DNA of 64,000 nt from Flavobacterium sp. J372 (GTDB lineage Bacteria > Bacteroidota > Bacteroidia > Flavobacteriales > Flavobacteriaceae). How positions within the stretch are numbered: position 1 is the first letter of the stretch; each line of letters starts with the position of its first letter. The stretch covers positions 3,259,600-3,323,599 of the forward strand of contig NZ_JAJOMZ010000004.1 of the NCBI RefSeq assembly GCF_024699965.1, given 5' to 3'. The notes under the pieces were generated by a model. The model did not search any database. It was given only the letters and a program-made list of their open reading frames with translations, and had not been told where the DNA came from. The position numbers were made by a program, and so were the translations under genes. Shown here one piece after another: positions 20,193 through 28,263 of the stretch.

Positions 20193-22196
20193 TTATTTTT
20201 TCTGCTGAACCAGATGTTGCAGATCAGGATCATTTTGGATGCGTTGCAATTCAGTCTCAATAACATGGACTATATCCAATTTTACCTGTCGGTAATTAGC
20301 TTCAATATCCTCTTTCATTTTGTCAGAACCATTATCGTCTATGAATGAAAGGATTTCAGGAATCTTTTGATAACTCTTCGTTTCAGCTGACACCTTCTCG
20401 TTATCCACAACAATCTCGGCATGGAAAATCTTTTGTTCTATACGCTCGTCAAAGTTATCGGACACAGCCCCGACGAACATGCCCTGGGTGAGGGTAGAAA
20501 TTTTAGATGCCGGTATGAGACTGTCCATTTGCGTCGAAATTGAGGTTGATTTATCATTACGGTTTATGGTCATACTCTGCCGCTTCTGTAGCACTTTACC
20601 AAAGCGTTCTGAGAGGTTTTTGGCGGTTTCTCCCACGACCTGGCCACTGAATATATTACCGACCGTATTTTGAATGACTTTACTTTCTTTGTCACCATAA
20701 TCCCGTGTTAATTGAGAATAGTCCTGAAAGCCTAAGCAAACGGCTACCTTGTTGCTTCGAGCTGTGGCAATAAGATTATCCAGTCCCCTGAAATAAATGG
20801 TGGGAAGTTCGTCTATGATAACTGAACTTTTAAGCTGCCCCTTCTTGTTGATAAGCTTTACAATTCTCGAATTATAAAGTCCCAGTGCAGCCGAATATAT
20901 GTTCTGGCGGTCGGGGTTATTCCCGACACATAAAATTTTGGGTTCATTCGGATTATTAATATCGAGTGAAAAATCATCTCCTGTCATCACCCAATAAAGT
21001 TGTGGCGAAATCATGCGCGAGAGTGGGATTTTTGCTGAGGCAATCTGTCCCTGAAGCTGATCCTGCGCACCTCCCTGCCAGGCATCCATAAATGGAGAAA
21101 GATAATTCTCCAGTTCAGGATACGAAGTTAATATGGTAAAGACATCAGCGTATTTTTTATTCAGCAATTCTATAGCATGGGGGAAAGTACAGTACTTCCC
21201 ATTGTCATAGATTTTCAGGAACCAAATTATAGCAGCCAGCAATATAATTGGCGATTCTACAAAGAAATCACCCTGTTTCTGTATCCAGCTTCTATTCAGG
21301 TTTAGCATGATGGTATAAGCAGATTCATAGGCGTCTGATATGTCTGTCATAAAATCGGGATTTATGGGATTGCAGCGATGGCTCCTACGGGGGTCGTCAA
21401 AATTTATAACATAGAATTTGGGCTTGACCTTATATTTATCGGTGTGTTTCAAAAGATGGTTATATGCGATGGTGGACAGGTCATCAAACTTGAAGTCATA
21501 GATATACATCGAGAAACCCTTCTCAATATGCTGCTTGATGTAGTTATTAACGATGGCGTACGATTTACCGGAGCCGGGCGTTCCTAAAACTATAGTCGCC
21601 CTGAAGGGATTCACCACATTGATCCAGCCATTATTCCATTTTCCTTTGTAGTAGAATTTTGTAGGCAGGTTGACCGAATATTCATTTTGCATCAGTAGGA
21701 TTTCCTGTTGGAAACTTTCGTTTTCATTATTGAAAACATCATCCATAAGATTGTTACGCAATAAGCGGCTCATCCATACACCGGCAACCATTAGGCTTAT
21801 ATAGCCTGCCGATGTAGTAAGAATATAAAGGTAAGTGGCTACCGTAGCCGTGAGTTTTAACAGGGGCCAATTAAATAAGAACAGTATAAATCCAATGCAT
21901 AATCCGCTATATATTTTTGGCCATGTAATCTTTTCGTCTTTTACACCCTTGGTTCCCAAACAACTGAGAGCAAGCAACACAAGGGCAAACAACTTCGTGT
22001 AGAGGGTGTTTGAAAATAGTCCTGCCGTCCGGTGAAAGTTCCCCAACACTTTATTTACAATTTCGAGTGTCCAGCCACGATCCAAAAAGAATCCGTAACA
22101 AAACCAGTAAAAATGCATCAGCACTAAAATTATACTTACTGCACGCATAAACGCCATAATTTTGGCTAACCCCCTAAGATCGTCTTCCCCTTGCAT
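20193..22196 (-). CDS. Type IV coupling protein (TraG/MobC, YWFCY family)
   Basis: An intact 667-residue membrane ATPase that hands the relaxase-DNA complex to the transfer channel. N-terminal membrane helices include the family hallmark HFYWFCYGFF. They are followed by a VirD4-type ATPase domain with Walker A LGTPGSGKSYAIV (about residues 206-218), Walker B-like VIIDELPTI and a C-terminal helical region. It is the last gene of the leftward mob block, 101 bases after the relaxase gene. Its stop faces the fic stop, so the two units converge. Length is usual for this Bacteroidota family. Confidence 0.85.
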   Translation of the reverse strand: MQGEDDLRGLAKIMAFMRAVSIILVLMHFYWFCYGFFLDRGWTLEIVNKVLGNFHRTAGLFSNTLYTKLFALVLLALSCLGTKGVKDEKITWPKIYSGLCIGFILFLFNWPLLKLTATVATYLYILTTSAGYISLMVAGVWMSRLLRNNLMDDVFNNENESFQQEILLMQNEYSVNLPTKFYYKGKWNNGWINVVNPFRATIVLGTPGSGKSYAIVNNYIKQHIEKGFSMYIYDFKFDDLSTIAYNHLLKHTDKYKVKPKFYVINFDDPRRSHRCNPINPDFMTDISDAYESAYTIMLNLNRSWIQKQGDFFVESPIILLAAIIWFLKIYDNGKYCTFPHAIELLNKKYADVFTILTSYPELENYLSPFMDAWQGGAQDQLQGQIASAKIPLSRMISPQLYWVMTGDDFSLDINNPNEPKILCVGNNPDRQNIYSAALGLYNSRIVKLINKKGQLKSSVIIDELPTIYFRGLDNLIATARSNKVAVCLGFQDYSQLTRDYGDKESKVIQNTVGNIFSGQVVGETAKNLSERFGKVLQKRQSMTINRNDKSTSISTQMDSLIPASKISTLTQGMFVGAVSDNFDERIEQKIFHAEIVVDNEKVSAETKSYQKIPEILSFIDDNGSDKMKEDIEANYRQVKLDIVHVIETELQRIQNDPDLQHLVQQKK

Positions 22197-22297
22197 ACTT
22201 TGTAATTTTTAAAAGCTGAATTTAGAAACTGCCACGGCACCCATCGATGAATGGCTTTATATGTCCAGTAATGGCTTAGTTTGGCGTTATTATTAAA

Positions 22298-23575
22298 TTA
22301 TGCCCTGTTTGATCCTGGTTTTCTTTTTCTTTTTTTCATACGGTTTTCAAAAGCAAGTTCCTCGTAATCTTCGCCCTGAGATTCGGGAAGTAGGCTTGAA
22401 AATTCATTGTTCGCTTCATCATTGCGGTTATCGGTATTTGCGAAGTCAAATAGATGGTGTGGCTGTTGTTCAGGCTCATGTAGCGGTGCTTTAGTTTCCT
22501 CTTGTGAAAGACTGGCGGATGTGTTTTTTTGCTCCATTTTCCACCAATCATTAAACATATTGGCTGAAAGGTTTTTGCTTAATTGGGAACCGTTCCAGAC
22601 CGAACGGCTCTCATGGTCAATAAAGGTCATGCCGTAAATCCGTCCTTCCGCGTTGCGACGAATCACTACGTTAATGCCTTGCTCGTTAAGCTGCTGTTTG
22701 AAAGCGGCCTCATTACCTGCACTATGCATGGCGATCTCGATTGTGTTTTTTAGAATAGGCCTGACTTTGCTGCCATTCATCCTTTCCTTAGAATGTTCAA
22801 AATGGCTTTGGAGCTGTGCCAGTCCTGCATTTTTCCCGAACAGTGACGCTTTGAACGGGTGGCTTGCTTTTTCTCCGTTTTCGTTCAGTACAAAATATAC
22901 AAGGCCATGGCGGGGTTGTCCACCCAATTCCCCTTTTACCTCTTCAGCAGTAATATTGAAAAGTGACAGCAAAGCATTATAAGCGCCAAAGCTTTGGTAA
23001 CTGTAATACTTTGGTAGGTGACGTATAACAGAAGCAATATTGGCCTTAACATTGCCGCGTGCGTATTCCACGGGTTTGAACAATCGTTCATTTTGCGATT
23101 CCTTTGTTTCAAGGGCGGGCTTAAGGCCGTACTGCTCTTCCAGCTTTCTGCAAATAGCCATGGAACGTGGATGGTCGTAACTGTCAGGGATCTTTTTTCC
23201 GTCCAATTCAACACACGTAGTCACAATATGTATATGGGTGCGCTCAATGTCAGTATGCTTATATACAATATAGGGCTGGTTACCGTAACCCATCTCCTTC
23301 ATATACTGCGATGCCATATCCCTAAACTTGTCGTCAGTAACCTTGTCCTCGGGATCAGGGTTGAGCGAAATATGCCGGACAGGCTTTTCCGTTTTATTGT
23401 TAGCTAGCAGGTAGGGCTCAAAATAGCGACATATTGTAGCTACCGAATAGCGATTATCCAACGTGTCAGGTATCTTGTGAGTGAGCAATACCTTCCCATT
23501 TTCCTTATCCACTTTGTGCTGGTTGTAAGAAAGCGCACCAAGTATATTCTCGCCTTTCCCTATTTTTGCAATCAT
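22298..23575 (-). CDS. mobB: Relaxase / mobilization nuclease (MobB)
   Basis: An intact 425-residue relaxase that nicks the transfer origin and stays attached to the cut strand. The N-terminal domain matches the relaxase/mobilization nuclease family. The metal-binding histidine motif is HTDIERTHIHIVTT (HIH about residues 113-115), preceded by a conserved VRHISLNPDPEDKV block. The C-terminal third is charged and probably disordered, ending in a basic KKRKRKPG tail. The gene overlaps mobA by four bases (coupled translation) and reads away from the hairpin-rich region at 24.1 kb, the best oriT candidate. Confidence 0.85.
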   Translation of the reverse strand: MIAKIGKGENILGALSYNQHKVDKENGKVLLTHKIPDTLDNRYSVATICRYFEPYLLANNKTEKPVRHISLNPDPEDKVTDDKFRDMASQYMKEMGYGNQPYIVYKHTDIERTHIHIVTTCVELDGKKIPDSYDHPRSMAICRKLEEQYGLKPALETKESQNERLFKPVEYARGNVKANIASVIRHLPKYYSYQSFGAYNALLSLFNITAEEVKGELGGQPRHGLVYFVLNENGEKASHPFKASLFGKNAGLAQLQSHFEHSKERMNGSKVRPILKNTIEIAMHSAGNEAAFKQQLNEQGINVVIRRNAEGRIYGMTFIDHESRSVWNGSQLSKNLSANMFNDWWKMEQKNTSASLSQEETKAPLHEPEQQPHHLFDFANTDNRNDEANNEFSSLLPESQGEDYEELAFENRMKKRKRKPGSNRA

Positions 23576-24039
23576 TTTTCAGGTCTTTTACCAAGATATT
23601 TGCTTTCAAATTCCTGGGTTAATTCGATTATCTGCCGGCACAATGAAGCCATCTCGACAGTCTGTTTTTCCAGCTTAAACAGATAAGCTGCGGCTTTCTT
23701 CTCAGAGAAATTACGGTAAAGTATCTTGACAATCTGGTTGTAGTTTACACCAACAGCGCGAAATTGCCCAAACAATTTTGTCAATTGTGTATGGTAATCC
23801 ATCGCAGGCACATCCACTTTGACCATCCGGATCTCACGCTGGAAGAGAAGCGAAATGATAAATTTGGCCCTATTATTCATGCCCGAGGCTTCATACAGGG
23901 ATAAAAACCGAACATTTTCCTGATCTGTCAGCCGAAACACATATCGGTGGCAGCTTCGGTTAAGCTTTGGCTTACGGCCGCCTTTGTTATGTTTTTTGTT
24001 GTCATCACTCATCATAAATCCATTTTCAATAATTAACAA
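23572..24039 (-). CDS. mobA: Mobilization accessory protein (MobA)
   Basis: A small basic DNA-binding accessory protein of the relaxosome. The likely start is ATG at 24015, giving MMSDDNKKHNKGGRKPK. A ribbon-helix-helix-like region follows (HRYVFRLTDQENVRFLSLYEASGMNNRAKFI), then the conserved segment FGQFRAVGVNYNQIVKILY, the signature of Bacteroidota MobA/MbpC-type proteins. It overlaps mobB by four bases. It is the first gene of the mob operon and its upstream region holds the predicted oriT. Confidence 0.75.
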   Translation of the reverse strand: MLIIENGFMMSDDNKKHNKGGRKPKLNRSCHRYVFRLTDQENVRFLSLYEASGMNNRAKFIISLLFQREIRMVKVDVPAMDYHTQLTKLFGQFRAVGVNYNQIVKILYRNFSEKKAAAYLFKLEKQTVEMASLCRQIIELTQEFESKYLGKRPEK

Positions 24040-24079
24040 AACCCCGACTTCGGAGGGCGTTTTCCAGCCCCCTGCAAGG

Positions 24080-24173
24080 GCAAGTTGTTTTGAGGCACCC
24101 TTCCTGTTTCGGGTGCCTCAAAACATAACTTGCTCTGTTCTGTAGAACAGAAAATCCACCCTTCGGGATGGAT
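24080..24173. other. Hairpin cluster, candidate oriT
   Basis: Three inverted repeats lie back to back in the mobA-traA gap. The first is a long hairpin at 24080-24133 with core TTTTGAGGCACCC / GGGTGCCTCAAAA, extended on both sides by GCAAGTT / AACTTGC. The second is CTGTTC-TGTA-GAACAG at 24135-24150. The third is ATCCACCC-TTCG-GGATGGAT with one mismatch at 24154-24173. Position directly upstream of mobA/mobB and between the divergent mob and tra operons is where CTnDOT-type elements carry oriT. The nick site cannot be assigned from sequence alone. Confidence 0.5.
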
Positions 24174-24360
24174 TGGAGTAAGCAGGATAAATGGCCTAAA
24201 AGCCATTAACGGTTACGGTTCAACCCTGTCGGGAGGCAAGAGTCATAGTGCTGGTATACCGCCAATACAAAGTAAAGGCGGGAAGTGGAAAGCATTGCAC
24301 AATGCAACAACGCCGAGTATTGCCATCAGTGGACAAACAAAACCATTACTGAGAAAGTAA

Positions 24361-24650
24361 GTACCCATCTGCATTCCTTTGTCCATATATAACACCATAG
24401 CAAGATATGTACGTACCAACCTGCATATGTAAGCACAGATGTGCAAGCTGCTCTACCGCAGCACATACTTATATAATTTATCATATGCCTATGTGAATAA
24501 TTAAGTGCGTATGAAGATGTGCATGCAGCTGATTAGGTAACCACATACATCTTTATTTACGGTTGCCACTGCATATGCACCTATGCAGGTTGTAGCCAAC
24601 ATACCTATCTACGGATGTAGTGCCGCATGTGAGTATGGTAAACTTCTAAA
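24361..24650. repeat. Region dense in CATA/TATG/GATGT words upstream of traA
   Basis: About 290 bases contain many short related words (catatg, cacatac, gatgtgca, tgcatgcag, gtatg) in both orientations, including the inverted repeat CTGCATA-tgcacc-TATGCAG at 24569-24588. There is no reading frame of note. Because the next gene is ParA-like, these could be binding sites for partition or transfer proteins, or part of the origin of transfer. That role is inferred. Confidence 0.45.
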
Positions 24651-24661
24651 ATCATTTATAT

Positions 24662-25429
24662 ATGGAAACAAATCATAAAACAGTATTTATCGCCTTTTCT
24701 TCACAAAAGGGAGGCGTTGGCAAAAGTACATTTACAACCCTTGCCGCAAGTGTGATGCACTACCGTCTGGGCTATAATGTCGCCGTCTTCGATGCAGATT
24801 TTCCCCAACACAGCCTTGTCAAAATGAAATCCAGGGATTTGGCAATGGTCATGGAAAACGAGGTTTTGAAAAAAATGGCATTCCGGCAATTCAGCACAAT
24901 CAATAAAAAGGCCTATCCCATTATACAAAGCAGGGCGGAAGAAGTATTGGAGTCCGCGATTAATTTTATAGAAACTTCTCCGGTGGCCATCGACGCGCTT
25001 TTCTTTGATCTGCCGGGGACGGTCAATACCCCGGGTATCCTGAAGGCCCTAGCCGGCATGAACCATATTTTTACCCCAATTATGGCAGACCGCCTGGTAA
25101 TGGAAAGTACGCTCATCTTTACACAGCTGCTTCAGGAAGTGATTATGAAAAAAGGTGAAACCTCGATTGAGTCCATCAACCTGTTCTGGAATCAGGTCGA
25201 TGGCAGGGAAAGCACACCTTTGTATGATGTTTACAATAAGCTCATAGCGGAACTGGGATTAAGCCTTATGCGAAGCCGGATTAAAAACAGCACCCGCTTT
25301 CGAAAAGAGAGCGAAATGGATAGCAAAGCCATTTTTCGCTCAACGGTAATGCCGGCAGATGAACGTTTGATGAAATCCACCCAGTTGGACCAATTCATGG
25401 AGGAATTTTTAAGGATTATAAAGTTGTAG
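24662..25429 (+). CDS. traA: ParA-family ATPase TraA
   Basis: An intact 255-residue ParA/MinD-type ATPase, the usual first gene of the Bacteroides-type tra operon. A deviant Walker A motif (KGGVGKST, residues 16-23) follows the first strand. FDADFPQHS supplies the Walker A' aspartate, and FFDLPGTVNTPG is the Walker B/DxPG-type segment. Its role in transfer is not settled. ParA relatives position DNA or membrane complexes. The DUF3408 gene starts five bases after its stop. Confidence 0.8.
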   Translation: METNHKTVFIAFSSQKGGVGKSTFTTLAASVMHYRLGYNVAVFDADFPQHSLVKMKSRDLAMVMENEVLKKMAFRQFSTINKKAYPIIQSRAEEVLESAINFIETSPVAIDALFFDLPGTVNTPGILKALAGMNHIFTPIMADRLVMESTLIFTQLLQEVIMKKGETSIESINLFWNQVDGRESTPLYDVYNKLIAELGLSLMRSRIKNSTRFRKESEMDSKAIFRSTVMPADERLMKSTQLDQFMEEFLRIIKL

Positions 25430-25433
25430 TGCT

Positions 25434-25859
25434 ATGGACCAAAATAATAAAAGAAAAGCCGGTTCCGATATCGATGAAGAAGCAATGATGAACCTCATGG
25501 TCGATGGCGTAAAGAAGGAAGGCCTTACATTACCTGGGCAACCGGCAGACCTTGCCAAAGAAAATCGAATCGGTCCGCCCCGGGCACAACCTGTCAGGGA
25601 AAAAGACAGGACAAAGAACAAATCGCAAGGGAACTACGAAAGCATTTTCTTTAAAAAGGCTGAAACTAATGCCCGTGATGGCAAGACGGTGTACATCAGG
25701 CCGGATTTCCATGAAAAACTTTCAAGGATAGTGCAGGTGATCGGAGAAGACAAAATTACCATTTATGCCTATTTGGATAATCTGTTGGATTATCATTTTC
25801 AGGAATTTGGGGAACAGATAACCAAAAGCTTTAATGAAAAATATAAACCAATTTTATAG
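25434..25859 (+). CDS. traB: DUF3408 protein TraB
   Basis: An intact 141-residue protein. The N-terminal half is low-complexity and charged. The C-terminal half is the conserved DUF3408 ribbon-helix-helix-like region (KTVYIRPDFHEKLSRIVQVI…ITIYAYLDNLLDYHF…). DUF3408 proteins follow the ParA-type TraA in Bacteroidota conjugative elements and may be its DNA-binding partner, in the manner of ParA/ParB-like pairs; this is inferred. It is tightly spaced with its neighbours on both sides (4 and 2 bases). Confidence 0.75.
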   Translation: MDQNNKRKAGSDIDEEAMMNLMVDGVKKEGLTLPGQPADLAKENRIGPPRAQPVREKDRTKNKSQGNYESIFFKKAETNARDGKTVYIRPDFHEKLSRIVQVIGEDKITIYAYLDNLLDYHFQEFGEQITKSFNEKYKPIL

Positions 25860-25861
25860 AT

Positions 25862-26491
25862 ATGGAAGCAATTATAATTCTATGCCTGCTGGCTGTAATT
25901 GGATTACTGTTACAGGATAAAATAGTTATAAGATGGAAACGCGACAAGAATGAATCATCGGAATCCACAAAAATTGAGCATGAAATAATGGGTAGCCCGA
26001 AACCATTGGAAAGACACTCTGTGACGATTGCCGCCCGTGAAGGCCAAAAAGAAAAGCAGGTGGCCCAACCTCATAATTTTGCTATGGAAACCAAGGAAGA
26101 AGGTTTTAGTGCAATTCCGCAGGAAGAGCTGGATGAAGTTTTTGACAAAGGGCCAGACCTGTATGAAGAAGAAGATGAGGAATGGAGCAGCTACGGGCCG
26201 CCAAATGACGAAGATGGTTTTGCCACAGGGGTTACCTTCGATGAACTGAGCGCTACGCAAGCGTTGCTTCAACAAGAAACGTTGGAGCCCGCCTTGGAAA
26301 GACAAGTAGTGGATATTGTTCAAAAGATTCAGGGAACCGATCTTTTCAGTCTTTTGGAACAAGCGATGCCGGACGCTTCGCAGAGAATCGCGAAGCTGCT
26401 GGAAAAAAGCCTGGGGTCGGAAATGGGATCCGGTTCTTCCGTTTTGCGGAATAATTATTTAGAGAATTTTGACATAGGCGATTTTGCCTGA
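25862..26491 (+). CDS. traD: Conjugal transfer protein TraD-like
   Basis: An intact 209-residue protein with one N-terminal transmembrane helix (AIIILCLLAVIGLLL), a charged, very acidic cytoplasmic middle (YEEEDEEWSSYGPP) and a C-terminal helical region. It fits, by place and layout, the poorly conserved membrane-anchored protein that follows the DUF3408 gene in these operons (TraC/TraD in various annotations). The exact letter is uncertain. A strong terminator follows its stop. Confidence 0.55.
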   Translation: MEAIIILCLLAVIGLLLQDKIVIRWKRDKNESSESTKIEHEIMGSPKPLERHSVTIAAREGQKEKQVAQPHNFAMETKEEGFSAIPQEELDEVFDKGPDLYEEEDEEWSSYGPPNDEDGFATGVTFDELSATQALLQQETLEPALERQVVDIVQKIQGTDLFSLLEQAMPDASQRIAKLLEKSLGSEMGSGSSVLRNNYLENFDIGDFA

Positions 26492-26506
26492 CAAGTGCCA
26501 AAGCAA

Positions 26507-26541
26507 AAAAGGATTGATTATAGTTTGTAATCAATCCTTTT
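26507..26541 (+). terminator. Terminator after traA-traB-traD
   Basis: A perfect 14-bp hairpin (AAAAGGATTGATTA / TAATCAATCCTTTT) with a seven-base loop, ending in a T run, 16 bases after the stop of the TraD-like gene. Its symmetric A/T flanks mean it could work in both directions. Confidence 0.75.
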
Positions 26542-26597
26542 ATCTTTTTACCAACGTATTGATAGAAACACCCTGCTTTTAATCTAAAACAATTCAT

Positions 26598-27420
26598 ATG
26601 GAAAGCGAACTGCCGATTTATACCATTGAAGGAACTGATTTTTATGTGGACGTAAATAGCTTCCGGCTTACCGAAGTTGGTAACCCGGAGAATGTAATCG
26701 CCTGCACGGATATGGCTGACTTTTGGGATGGCTACCGTTTTGACTACAATAAGGAAAGAAAGAATATACCGGGCTTTTATCAGAGAACGGATGCAGTTAT
26801 AGCGTTGCCCGGATTCACTGTCCTGGATCCGGAAGGGATGGCGAAACGTTTCTGTATAAGTATTGACCAGGTTAAGGCCACTACAGATTTTGACCTGTTG
26901 GTCGATCCTGTCTCTTTTGATTTAAGGGTAAATAAAGGGGTATTGCCGACCCTGACAATAAGTGGCCATATTTTCTATGTGGATATCCGTATGGATATGT
27001 TGCGCCCCAAAGATGATTTCCTTTCCAGGGGAATTAAATTTTCCGATTGAGAATTACTATGATGAAGATAAAAGGACATATACCATTCCATACAATCCCA
27101 AAACCCACGAGTTCCAGGAACCGGACTACCGCAATATCAAAGGCCTGCCAAAGGACATTATTACCGTAGAGTTCCCTTCGGAAAGGTTACTGGACCGTAT
27201 CGGCTGGAACCGGAAGTATGGCTTCGACATGAAGCATGGGCTTCGGATAAATGGACTGGCAATGCAATTCGAGGCCAGGCATGTGCCGTGGAAAGAAACT
27301 TTTTTGGTTGATCTCATTAAAAGCAACCGTTCTATAGAGCGGAAACGGGAAGAGCAAAGAAAAGGATTGCAACAAATGAAGGAACCGCAGCAACCCGGGA
27401 ACAAGGGTCGAAGGATGTGA
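26598..27420 (+). pseudogene. Hypothetical ICE protein (one-base frame break)
   Basis: The repaired protein is about 273 residues, soluble, with no signal peptide. It seems to contain two related halves: YTIEGTDFYVDVNSFRLTEV near the start and LTISGHIFYVDIRMDMLRPK about 115 residues later, suggesting an internal duplication. A conserved-looking block PSERLLDRIGWNRKYGFDM and a charged tail follow. The frame breaks at about 27029-27032, where GGGG should be GGG, giving LSRGELNFPIENYYDEDK. It has its own unit, bracketed by terminators on both sides. I recognise the context (before traE in flavobacterial elements) but not a function. Confidence 0.5.
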
Positions 27421-27439
27421 CAATAGCAAACGTATGATA

Positions 27440-27472
27440 AAGCATCGGAGAGTAATCCCGATGCTTTTTTTT
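27440..27472 (+). terminator. Terminator before the traE operon
   Basis: Hairpin AAGCATCGG / CCCGATGCTT followed by eight T residues, 20 bases after the stop of the preceding hypothetical gene. Confidence 0.75.
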
Positions 27473-27614
27473 AATAGATCCATCACAAGAGCGCCTCCCG
27501 ATGCCAATCATTTCCTTACGGCGAAACTTTGCTTTCGTGCTTCTATTTCTATCACACCTTTGTCCCGAAGCTCGCGGTAAGCGGGATAAGTATAATTTCT
27601 AAATGTGATTAATC

Positions 27615-27920
27615 ATGCTAAAAGAAAGAAAAAAAGTATTGCTGACAGGTTTGCTGTTCCTATCGGCATTCGCAGTGTTTGCTCAGGGCGACGGGTCGGC
27701 CGGTATCAATGAAGCAACACAGATGGTTACGTCCTATTTTGACCCGGCTACACAATTGATCTATGCCATAGGCGCTGTGGTTGGCCTTATAGGAGGCGTA
27801 AAGGTTTACAATAAGTTCAGTAGTGGAGATCCGGATACCAGCAAAACGGCTGCGAGCTGGTTTGGTGCCTGTATTTTCCTGATTGTTGCTGCTACGATAC
27901 TGCGCTCATTCTTCCTGTAA
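27615..27920 (+). CDS. traE: TraE (DUF4134), pilin-like membrane protein
   Basis: An intact 101-residue protein with an N-terminal signal-like segment (VLLTGLLFLSAFAVFAQG), a short exported loop and two hydrophobic helices (LIYAIGAVVGLIGGVKVY, and ACIFLIVAATILRSFFL). This is the DUF4134 layout of TraE, the VirB2-like (pilin/channel) component of Bacteroidota conjugation machines. It opens the main machine operon, with traF starting 10 bases after its stop. Confidence 0.85.
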   Translation: MLKERKKVLLTGLLFLSAFAVFAQGDGSAGINEATQMVTSYFDPATQLIYAIGAVVGLIGGVKVYNKFSSGDPDTSKTAASWFGACIFLIVAATILRSFFL

Positions 27921-27930
27921 CCCGGCGTCT

Positions 27931-28263
27931 ATGAATAATTATAATATAAACAAAGGGATTGGCAGGACAGTGGAGTTTAAGGGCCTGAAAGCCCAATACC
28001 TGTTCATATTCGCTGGTGGCTTACTTGGAATACTGGTATTGGTCATGGTGCTGTATATCGGAGGGATAAGCTCTTACATCTGTCTTGGGATCGGAGCCGG
28101 TGGGGCATCATTCATTGTGTGGCAAACGTTCGCCCTTAATAAAAAATACGGCGAGCATGGCCTGATGAAAATTGCTGCCCGAAAGAGGCACCCACGCTAC
28201 ATCATCTGCCGAAGGGCAATACCGCGCTATCTAAAAACAACTCCTAAAGCAGCTTCACTATGA
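27931..28263 (+). CDS. traF: TraF (DUF4133), VirB3-like
   Basis: I choose ATG 27931 (MNNYNINKGIGRTVEFKGLKAQYLF) over an in-frame upstream start because it gives the usual DUF4133 beginning and does not overlap traE. The protein is about 110 residues with two adjacent membrane helices (LFIFAGGLLGILVLVMVLYI and …CLGIGAGGASFIVWQTF) and a basic tail. Its place between the TraE-like pilin and the VirB4-type ATPase matches VirB3. The stop overlaps the traG start (ATGA). Confidence 0.85.
   Translation: MNNYNINKGIGRTVEFKGLKAQYLFIFAGGLLGILVLVMVLYIGGISSYICLGIGAGGASFIVWQTFALNKKYGEHGLMKIAARKRHPRYIICRRAIPRYLKTTPKAASL

Noticed and set aside
24130..24360. Open frame of about 76 codons between mobA and traA
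   Set aside because: It runs through the hairpin cluster, has no family-like content, and the region is better explained as oriT and binding sites.
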